Below, in pieces: positions 56,351 through 64,000 of a DNA stretch of 64,000 nucleotides. The position numbers were made by a program, and so were the translations under genes. The DNA is from Microdochium bolleyi. Taxonomy: Eukaryota > Ascomycota > Sordariomycetes > Xylariales > Microdochiaceae. Every line of letters starts with the position of its first letter. Position 1 is the stretch's first letter. The stretch spans positions 496,001-560,000 of the forward strand of contig KQ964252.1 in NCBI GenBank assembly GCA_001566295.1, written 5' to 3'. The notes under the pieces were generated by a model, which worked only from the letters and a program-made list of their open reading frames with translations, had not been told where the DNA came from and did not search any database.

Positions 56351-57979
56351 GTGCCTGTGTGTGTGTCAAGGTTGAATATTCGAATGCACGGAGTGACGGC
56401 GACACGCAGCGCCAGAAACCAGATCGGGATGCCCGTGTTGCGCCGCTCGTCGTGCAGCAGAACTCCAGCGGTGGTGCCTGTGCTCGCTGGCGCCATTGTT
56501 CTGTCTGGTTATGGTCTCTCGAAACCCGCCGATTGTGCTGCGTGTGCGTGGCAGATGAGTTTAATCACGATGCCGGTTGATTTAATGGGCTTGTCACCAC
56601 TTGTGAGAAACTGAAAATGGATTGCTGGGTTAAAGATGAAGATGGCAGACGGACAAGTCCTAACACCAGTATGCAAACTGGTTGAGCTCATACCGCTGAT
56701 GAGAACGACACCTCTGATCAAAAACGGCCCCCAATACCTTATTCTCCGCGCATTTGCTCACTCCTGCACTGCAGTGTTGAATCGAAATGGCCGGACGCTT
56801 CAAGCGATTGCCACTCACCTTGAGGGGCAGGACAAGGACAGGAGTGAGATAATGGATTTGATTGCGCAAGCTGGGGAGGCTAGGACGGGGGAATGAGGAT
56901 GTCTTGAGCTGAGCAACTCGCTGCACATGATTGAAGACTGATGCCATCTTGTACGATACAAATCCAGATTCTTGAGCCAATTCTTGCAGATTGCAGTGCC
57001 ATCAAACCGGAACTAGCACACATTTTCGAAGGCTGTGGGCTTTTGACGTGAAGAAACTCGCACACGCTGAGTTTGTAAAGGTGTCAATGATGAGAGATCA
57101 AGCAGGCAAAGAGATGTTGTTTACCACGCCCAATACGCCATATCTAGTTGACTCGCGGCGTCGATATCCCTGATACTAACAACAAGTCACCCAAGACAGC
57201 TCGAATACGGCCAACAGACTAGAAGCGCCCCGACGAGTCACGAACCGTCCAGACGGGCCCGTCCAGCCCATGGCGGCGAAAGATGTCCGCAGCCTCAGGC
57301 AGTACTTGGCGAGGCCATATCTGAGCCTAAAGGCCATACAAGATCTGATAGTCTTGGGGTTGAGATCTGTGTAAGGGAGGGCTTCGAGCATGTGAGCTGG
57401 CATTTCGATAGATAAAGGAAACATAGTTAATGCATGCGGCTCGCCTTCCAAGGCTTCACCACTTCTACATTGATCCAGATTCTAGAGGTCCGGGCCAACG
57501 AGGTAATGGATATCATGTGCAGATCTCTGTCGCGACTGAGTTTGTCAAGAGTACTGTGTATTCTCCATCGATTATCTCCAGTCTGGCTTGGGCTGTCGCC
57601 GCGCCCTCATTATTTCTACGCGACACTTTAGGATCACGATCTCTAATTTTACTATAGACTTCTTAATTAATTGTAGAGCCTCATGTCTCTGTGGAACACT
57701 TTGGAAATTTAATCGACCGAGTTCACGGATTATAATTGAAGATAGAGGAACCGCTTAGTAGGATCCTGCATCCGGGGCTGACTGCTTTCAGGCTTCGGGC
57801 TCACTGTTATATCCATCAAGCAGAACCCAGTACATCACCAAGGGCTGTGCGCCTTTGCAGCATAGAAAGCCGCCCCAGCTGAGTTCATGAAGGTGTGGAT
57901 GAAATCAGGCGAGAAAAGACACGGTGTCAACCACTCCTGTGCTCCCGCGTCCTCGCGACGTACATGGCCGGATAGCCCT
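56351..57979. other. Gene-poor region
   Basis: Nothing is supported. A minus-strand 91-residue open frame at 57176-57451 has no motif. The stretch from about 57640 to 57770 is AT-rich. Confidence 0.5.
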
Positions 57980-59005
57980 TCAAGCCCACATGTTCTTTAC
58001 AGCATACACGGCTTGCACCTGGAACCCATCGTCATATTTTCCCCAAGCCTCACCCAGTTCCGTGCCGATGCCCTCCATGAATCCGCACAGCTCGTCCTCG
58101 GGCACATCCCCGTCCTCCTCATTACAGCAGAACGCAAACTTGCCGACCTCACCCCGCACGTGGCGAGGCGTGGGCTTCCACTGGAACACGCCCTTCCGCG
58201 CGTCCACAAACTCCCACCACCCGCCATCGTCCGCGGCCGGTGGATCACCCACAATCAGGAGCAGCTGCGAAGGCGAGCTGAGTTTCTCCATCATCACACC
58301 GATCCTGCCAAAGTTGGCCATGAGCGTGTCGCGCGTCATCGCGACCCGATCGATAGAGCTGTACAAGGCCCCTGCCCCATAGCCGCGACCGTCATCCGCC
58401 GCCTCGTCCGCAGCCGCCCGCTCGGCATCACACAGGTCCCAGGTTTCGCTATCCGCGATGTAAAGCGCATCGCGGTCCACGTCGAAGTGACGACGGCGAG
58501 AATAGGGGGTGCACGGGGGCGTGTCGTCTTGCGTGGGACCCTGCTTGTAGCATTCATCATCCGGGTCGTACTCCGGATCGTCATCCGCCCCGTCTGGAAC
58601 AGTTGGCGGAGGGAAGATATGTCTGCTCTCAGCGCGGGCCTGGGCGTAGGCCTTGCGCGGCGAGACGATCAGACGGGCCCAGCGCGCAGCTGCGTCGCGG
58701 GCGTCGCGGTTTACGCGGGCCACGGGGCTCGGAGCCAAGACGTTGGTCGACATCATCCAGTGGGCGAAGTGCAGCGTGTCGGCCTCGTCGTGGGTGGGCC
58801 ACCAGGGGTCCTTCCAGTGCTCCTCGCCCTCGAGGTCAGCCCCGAAACGAGCCTGCCAGGACCCAGGCCGATATGGCCATAGGCCCGGGCCCGTGGTCTC
58901 CTCGGCGGTGGTGTTGGCTTCGAGGGCGTGGTGCCATATCTTGTGCCGGAGCTCGACGGGGAGCTCCGAGAAGCGCGGGAAATGCTCTTCGTTGATCCTG
59001 CTCAT
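57980..59005 (-). CDS. 2EXR-domain protein
   Basis: Single exon, 341 aa. The N-terminus MSRINEEHFPRFSELPVELRHKIW matches the fungal 2EXR motif (F-x-LP-E-R-IW), an F-box-like segment found in large Pezizomycotina families. The middle is acidic (DDDPEYDPDDE) and the rest includes VARVNRDARDAAARWARL, the usual continuation, and a WWEFVDARKGVFQW segment. Function of the family is unknown. It is the only apparently intact gene between 51.5 and 63.7 kb, and its high GC3 suggests it is under selection. The opposite strand is open for 331 codons by virtue of the same composition and is not coding. Confidence 0.8.
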   Translation of the reverse strand: MSRINEEHFPRFSELPVELRHKIWHHALEANTTAEETTGPGLWPYRPGSWQARFGADLEGEEHWKDPWWPTHDEADTLHFAHWMMSTNVLAPSPVARVNRDARDAAARWARLIVSPRKAYAQARAESRHIFPPPTVPDGADDDPEYDPDDECYKQGPTQDDTPPCTPYSRRRHFDVDRDALYIADSETWDLCDAERAAADEAADDGRGYGAGALYSSIDRVAMTRDTLMANFGRIGVMMEKLSSPSQLLLIVGDPPAADDGGWWEFVDARKGVFQWKPTPRHVRGEVGKFAFCCNEEDGDVPEDELCGFMEGIGTELGEAWGKYDDGFQVQAVYAVKNMWA

Positions 59006-59427
59006 GATGTTTAGTTGTTCGATTACGAGACATGGATAGGTGGCGAGTGTGCTGCGAATGATACTGTGAGCTACAGGATCGTGAGCTTTTCTTTCGATTC
59101 ATCTCAGGGGCTGGTGTGGGTCCTTTCATCGTGAACGGTGTCATCGAGCACCAACGACCAACATACCCATCCAAGGTCCACTCACGAGTTTAGGCAGCAG
59201 ACCTAGTCCATGGGTCGGACATCTCGTGCAAATAGCCAAGCCCTTACGCCAGTGACAGATTAGGATGTCTGCACACTTCCAGGGCAGCACAAGCAGGACA
59301 CAAGGAGCACTGTTTCTCACAGCTGAATTATCCACGAATTTTAAGTTGTGTTCAGCCACGTCGTAGGAGTCTCAAGCCGCCAAGATGCATGTCGCGCTTT
59401 AATCCCAATCTCAAATTCCTGCCGTCT
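59006..59427. other. Spacer
   Basis: 422 bp between the 2EXR start and the end of the pseudogene; nothing is recognised. Confidence 0.5.
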
Positions 59428-60659
59428 TTATCGTGATGTTCTAGAATAGCCGTCTGCTGCTTTCCCAGCTGCAGCACTTTGCGGCAGCGCCTCAAATGCC
59501 TCACGTCCAATGTGGTCGTGGAATGCGTCCATCCACATGACCTGCTTGGCCAGCGTCCTCAGTTCCGTCCAGTCCAGCCCGCGGTACGTGACCAATCTTC
59601 TCCATGCCTTGAGCATGAAGGCTTCTCCTTGTACTGCTTCATTTGCTGTCGAGTTGGCACCATCACTTCCATGCGAATCGTGGCTGCGTAGTGCTTGCCG
59701 GTGCCCGTGGTGCTCCTTGCCACTGGTGTCGGACATCTGCAGCACCAGGAGCAGCCATATCTCCAGCCTAGCCTCGTGGCCAAAGACTGCCAAGGTCCCA
59801 TCGTGGCCGCGGCCGCCGCTCAGGGAATTTTCTCGCCTGTGTTTGTGTCTTGGGACTGCTCGGCGAGGACGACAACGACAGCTTCTCACAAGCACCCGCG
59901 CCTGAGCAGCCAGAGACAGACACCGCGGCAACGTACGCAGACAGCAGTTCTCCGCGCAGATCCCGATCATTTTGGTACTCATCGAAGTACTGCCCCTGGT
60001 CGAGGGGCACGCGCAGGCGGAAGCACGTCCTAAGAAACGCCACCATGCCGACACCCACGACAAGGCAGCGCGCCAGGAGCTACCTATTCTCTTTGTGTGG
60101 CGCGTCCTGGAGATCGTCATGGTTGACAGGACCACCGGCAGCAAAAGCGGCAGCCATGGCGCCGTGCTTCCGGTCCAGCTCGATGATATTCGACAAGCTA
60201 CAGCCCTAGCTGTGGCGGACGAAGCTGCCATCCAGGGGCGTGCCATCCGCGTTATGCTTGTTCATGAAGATCGAGACAAGCTGGTGGTGGCGGAACGTCT
60301 GCACAAGCTGCTCGTAGTCCGCACCATCGTTGTCGGGAGTGATGCACGGATCCTCCAAACGATGCTCGTTCTTGGGCATGTGTTGCCGTCTGTGGATGCA
60401 GGCTGATCCCGTTGCTTTTACTGGGAACAGTGTCTCTGGTCTCAGCATGCCCAGCGATTCGTACATCTGGACCACATCGGGCGGGAAGACGGTCGAGCCC
60501 CAGATCGAGCTTAGGTACATCGGCTCCCATTTCGTCGTGGCCAGGGCACTGAGGAAGTTGACCCTGTAAATCACGTCAGTTACCTGCTCGCAACATTTGA
60601 CCCTTGCCGCGGCGGCCCAAGATAGAAGGGAAGCACGAGACAGGACTACACCCACCGAT

Positions 60660-61130
60660 CCACCGAGAACTGTACGCTCGGATACGTACTCGTCACCGTC
60701 GCCCAAGTCCCCCTTAGCCTCAATATCGCCTGTATACCCTCGCTATACGCCCTCGCGGCGTTATAGCCGCGGAACATAACCGCCACGCACGCGAGGATAC
60801 TAATTATGTAGTGCACTATATCGTCTCGGTACGCGCCTAGTACGGACAGCTGCGTGTTAAGCAGCGGGATTATGTTACGTACGTAGGCCCTCGTAGAAAC
60901 GGATAGGGGCCGCCGCAGTAGCAGGTCTCGCGAGGCCGAGGTCATAACAAGGATACCGTATAAGCTAAGCGTATCAGCGAGGAGGCGTTAGTCTTATTAC
61001 GTACAGTCCTCGTTAAAGTCGATAACTATATCGAAGTGGTGGTAAGGGTAAAGTGTGTCGCGGACAGGGTTGTGCATAAAGTCTGTAAAGATCGTCAGAA
61101 ACAGAAGACGGTCTTTGACGAGTCTCTCGT
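60660..61130. other. RIP-like mutated block
   Basis: In 60721-60960 a hand count gives about 28 TA against 13 AT, and about 17 CA+TG against 32 AC+GT, the classic shift produced by CpA-to-TpA mutation. CG is not depleted. The flanking parts of the same gene do not show it. Confidence 0.65.
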
Positions 61131-61132
61131 TA

Positions 61133-61147
61133 GGGGGGGGGGGGGGG
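61133..61147. repeat. Run of 15 G
   Basis: A homopolymer inside a probable intron of the pseudogene, at the right edge of the RIP-like block. Its length may not be reliable. Confidence 0.8.
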
Positions 61148-61552
61148 ATGGAAACTTACAACCGTGCATGAGTTACGCGTCTGCTGCGTTGAAGTTAACA
61201 GGAAACGGACATAGTGTCCAGTCGGACGGGGGCGGTCTGTCGATCTGGACAGGCCAAGGATAGTCACCGCGAGCGAGGGTGTCATCATCATCATAGTCTA
61301 TGTAGGATCCACGATGCGTAATCGCCCTCGTCGTTAGGACAAGCTTGTTGTCGGTGCGGCCCGTGTAGGCTGGACCGGGAATCGATGCTATGCCGCCTGC
61401 AGCCACAGCACCGTGCATCGGCCCGGCGGCACCCTCCGCAGCCCGACGAGAAGCCTCACGCCTCGAGCGGCGGGAGTCGGCTCGCTCGTTCTTGCCTTGC
61501 ATGCAGTGCCGGCGGATGAGCTGCCGCTCCTCGGAGCTGATACGCGCGGCCC

Positions 61553-61578
61553 CGTCGCTCGGCACCGTCGCTCGGCAC
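61553..61578. repeat. 13-bp tandem duplication
   Basis: CGTCGCTCGGCAC occurs twice in direct contact. On the minus strand it repeats codons just before the conserved motif and shifts the frame. Confidence 0.85.
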
Positions 61579-61596
61579 AAAGACGAGCTGCTGCAT

Positions 61597-62227
61597 GGTG
61601 GCGTCTGGGGTTCTCGTTACACAACCCACGCCAGGCTGACGTGGGACCGGTGCAGCTGTGTGGCCCGTCGGCGTCTCACTTCGGTTGTCGACTATTGTCC
61701 TGTTGCTCGAGGTCGGGTCGAACCCGACGGAAGGAGACAAACATTCGACGTCTTCTGGGTGCTGTGGATTTCAAGTGTGAGAAATCATGCGACCACATTG
61801 ATGCCTTCTTTGTGTTTAGCTTCTGGTGTTAATTCCCACCGAGTCAGGGGTTACTGTTTTCCGAACCCCTGAGCGATCCACAGTATTCTTGGTCAGACCA
61901 TTGACTGATCTTCGTCACCTTGCAAAGACGACAGGAGCCAGCTCCTCTACATACAAACATGACACGTCTGCACAAAGTAAGCATCTATCTACTCCCACAA
62001 TCACTAACAGGTTCTGCTGTCGGTGAAGTAGTCGCCTTGGTCCGCGCACGGCGCTGCGCGTCTCCAAGCAATATAGGAATACGATTTCAGTCCCTTCATA
62101 ATCTTAGATTCGGCATCTTTGTGAATAGGACGAACAGCAGGCTCTGGATGAGAGGGAACAAGGAATGTACATAGTAGTACAGGATGAGCAGCAAGCCTCG
62201 TCGCCATGGCAGAGGTGTTAGACCATA
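61597..62227. other. Spacer between two pseudogenes
   Basis: No coding frame is supported. Confidence 0.45.
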
Positions 62228-62779
62228 CCTGACGGTGGTGGTGTCAAGCGCGCCATCGTCCAACGGGCTCACAGCGTCGCCATCAAGGACGGTCAGTACC
62301 AGTATGCCGCACTCATGATCGGGCCTATGGCCTGGGATGTCGAGTGGACACCACTTGGACTGCCTCAGGGCTGTCAGCACCTAAGTATCCACGACCTAGG
62401 GTTCCCTATCGTGGTCGCCTGGGGCAAGGCCGAGGCCGAGGTCATTGCAGTCTGTGCTAGCAAGATCTAGCACAAGACGCGGGATAGTACGGGCGCGTAG
62501 TTAGCACAGTGGACGACCTTTGGTGCCGGCCTGGAGCAGTTCAACCACCGAACCAGCACTGGCGAGGTCCGTCTCGGGACGCACGGCCTCGTCTCCAACG
62601 GTAAGCTATAGCGCACTTTGTTTGCCGCGGCGGAGGACTCCGGCAACACGTATCAGATCACGTGTTACAACCCGGCGTATTTGGACGTGGTCGAGGAGGG
62701 AGAGGAGGCAGGGTCGAACATCTTCAGTTGGGCTAACTGGAGAAGCGCGGGTTTCGGCAAAGTCCACTGGGACTGGTGA
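62228..62779 (+). pseudogene. Unrecognised gene broken by three TAG codons
   Basis: A single frame has good protein character across 550 bp (KRAIVQRAHSVAIKDGQYQY, GFPIVVAWGKAEAEV, TGEVRLGTHGLVSNG, NTYQITCYNPAYLDVVEE, SWANWRSAGFGKVHWDW) but is cut by TAG at 62468-62470, 62498-62500 and 62609-62611. All three could come from CAG by C-to-T. A GTAAGC at 62601 could be an intron donor that would remove the third. The start is not found; an upstream exon is possible. I do not recognise the family. The Cys/Trp/Asn pattern could suit a small secreted protein but no signal peptide is visible. Confidence 0.5.
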
Positions 62780-63782
62780 GTTTCAGTACTCGGCGACAAC
62801 TTCGCGTGACCGTAGGGACGGACGGCCTGGAATTGAGACACAATGCCTTCAGCATTGCTGAACGGCCTCATCTTTGAGGTACAGGCCACAGACAAGTATT
62901 TTGCAATGTGGTTTAGCAGTGCTTCCTACATTGCAGTTTCTTCAAAATGACAACTGACATATCTGATGGCTGCACAGACTCGAGGAGGGCATTCTCCAGT
63001 TGTCAAGACTGGCCCGCCACTTTTTGTCCTCCTGTGTACAAAGCAGTGCCATGAGTCCAAGGATCTCATTGAGCTCGGCACTGAAGGCCAGGAGGCTCGA
63101 CGCAGCTCGGCACCCGCGTCCCGGTGTGCCTGTTTACAGATCTGGCACGCAGAGAGCTACCGAACCTGGCACTAGTATTTCTTGCAACCGCACCGAACGC
63201 CAAGGAGACTCCGGCATCGCAATACCCATGTGAGCCGAAGCCGAAGCCGAAGCCGAGGCGGCTGAGGAAGCCAAGACAGGGTTGCTGCACAATCAAATCT
63301 CTTCCAGGTCTCCGTGAACCCATGGCCGTGTCTGTGTATGGTGGGATTCACGACCCACGGCAGAGTCCGGCTGGCAGCGGCACTGACCTGGAATAATATG
63401 CCGTTCATAACGACACGGGTGAGTCAGAACGGGTTGTAGCTTGCGCCCTTGGCGGCGGGCGGCTGACCCTCCAATTCGGTGGGGAGCACAGCTGCACTTC
63501 ACTTCAGCTGCGTGTGGGGAAGCCGATCATCGCGAGTCTCCAACTTGACTACTCTCTGCGAGCTTGGGAAAAGCATAAGACTGCGTAAAGACAACACTCG
63601 ATAGGTCACCGATGTGTTGTAGACAATACGCAGCGTAGCAATTCATTTCCAAAACGATTCTCTTTCCTCGAGCTGCTGCAAGAACCAAGTTCATTGTCCA
63701 GAACTTCCACAGTTCCCCTTCTTCGCCATCACCAAACCATCCCCTCACTCCGAATCCCGGATTACCAGCAACAGCAACAACC
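62780..63782. other. Intergenic region before the terminal gene
   Basis: No gene is supported. A GCCGAA microsatellite lies at 63234-63257. The last 120 nt are CA/CT-rich, as expected for the leader of the next gene. Confidence 0.5.
63234..63257. repeat. (GCCGAA)4 microsatellite
   Basis: Three perfect GCCGAA units and one GCCGAG. Confidence 0.8.
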
Positions 63783-64000
63783 ATGGCAGACCACACCACG
63801 GGACCATATCTGGCCTCCCTGCACACCCCCGGCTCGCCCGTCGTCTTCCCCAATGTCTGGGACAAAGAGTCCCTGCAGACGGTGCTCTCGATCAACGACG
63901 CAAAGGGTCAGGCCCCACTGAAGGCCATCGCGACCGCATCCTACGCCATCGCCACGTCCCTCGGCATCAAGGACGAGGAGCTCACCCACGCCCAGAACCT
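63783..64000 (+). CDS. Isocitrate lyase / PEP mutase family protein (5' part)
   Basis: Starts at ATG 63783 (context CAACCATGG) and runs off the window after 72 codons. The sequence LHTPGSPVVFPNVWDKESL, then KAIATASYAIATSLGIKDEE, matches the first beta-strand and helix of the isocitrate lyase/phosphoenolpyruvate mutase superfamily, where fungal members of about 250-300 aa are common and often unassigned (oxaloacetate hydrolase, carboxyPEP mutase-like, methylisocitrate lyase-like). The metal-binding DxDxG region would lie beyond the end, so the reaction cannot be judged. No intron is seen in this part. Confidence 0.8.
   Translation, partial: MADHTTGPYLASLHTPGSPVVFPNVWDKESLQTVLSINDAKGQAPLKAIATASYAIATSLGIKDEELTHAQN

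Larger units (their letters stand above)
59428..61596 (-). pseudogene. Fungal_trans_2 / tachykinin-family protein, broken
   Basis: Pieces in gene order: ATG at 61596; an N-terminal SEERQLIRRHCMQGKN motif; a FPVNF segment near 61200; TDFMHNPVRDTLYPYHHF near 61060; then VRNIIPLLNTQLS, HYIISILACVAVMFRGYNAA, EGIQAILRLRG, NFLSALATTKWEPMYLSSIW, EARLEIWLLLVLQ and LKAWRRLVTYRGLDW, ending at 59428. This order is that of the fungal tachykinin-family/DUF3468 regulators. Introns at 60564-60656 and near 60070-60120 are supported by frame. Damage: a 13-bp tandem duplication at 61553-61578 shifts frame; TAA codons stand at 60997-60999, 60994-60996 and 60988-60990; TAG at 60206-60208. Each stop is explained by C-to-T in CAA or CAG. 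A RIP-like composition fills about 60660-61130. Confidence 0.75.

Noticed and set aside
57887..58882. 331-codon open frame
   Set aside because: Lies antisense to the well-supported 2EXR gene.
1..64000. CRISPR array, operons, bacterial signals
   Set aside because: The sequence is eukaryotic with spliceosomal introns; no spaced direct repeats of CRISPR type were seen.

Overview
The window is nuclear DNA of a filamentous ascomycete (Pezizomycotina). The reasons are genes split by short GT-AG introns of about 50-100 nt with CTAAC/CTGAC-type branch sites, strong GC3 bias in coding frames, fungal-only families (Zn2Cys6 activator, 2EXR, Fungal_trans_2/tachykinin-like, CE4 chitin deacetylase with a hevein domain, GH17 BtgC-type glucanase) and a footprint that looks like repeat-induced point mutation (RIP). 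I cannot name a genus from sequence alone.

Layout. 1.5-8.0 kb: two tandem same-strand paralogues that fuse an intact Ser/Thr kinase domain to RING/IBR-type zinc modules. 10.4-14 kb: two low-complexity hypothetical proteins. 14.3-17.8 kb: an NmrA-like NAD(P)-binding protein and a Zn2Cys6 activator, divergent around a promoter carrying three CGG-N5-CCG inverted sites. 18.5-19.5 kb: a small PARP-type zinc-finger protein. 23.4-25.8 kb: a membrane-anchored GH17 glucanase. 26.6-30.6 kb: an NF-X1/UPF1-like helicase. 31.0-33.2 kb: SAGA subunit Spt8. 34-36.3 kb: tandem CHORD-like zinc proteins, the second with an in-frame TAG. 36.9-38.3 kb: acyltransferase-3. 39.9-42.1 kb: a Stealth-family phosphotransferase. 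42.9-44.2 kb: a SWIM+RING protein. 45.0-48.9 kb: housekeeping genes zuotin (zuo1), mzm1 and slt11/ecm2. 50.0-51.5 kb: a secreted chitin deacetylase.

From about 51.5 kb to 63.7 kb the character changes. There is one apparently intact gene (2EXR) among a pogo/Tigger-like MITE, a permease remnant, a Fungal_trans_2-family pseudogene with a RIP-like block and a 13-bp duplication, and another open frame broken by three TAG codons. The window closes in the start of an isocitrate lyase/PEP mutase-family gene.

The most unusual items are the tandem kinase-RING/IBR fusions; the CHORD-like pair whose second copy has a TAG that coincides with a usable 3' splice site; the activator/NmrA promoter with repeated CGGAAAGTCCG; and the sharply bounded RIP-like block inside one gene. 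All splice models were made by hand from frame, splice signals and protein continuity.
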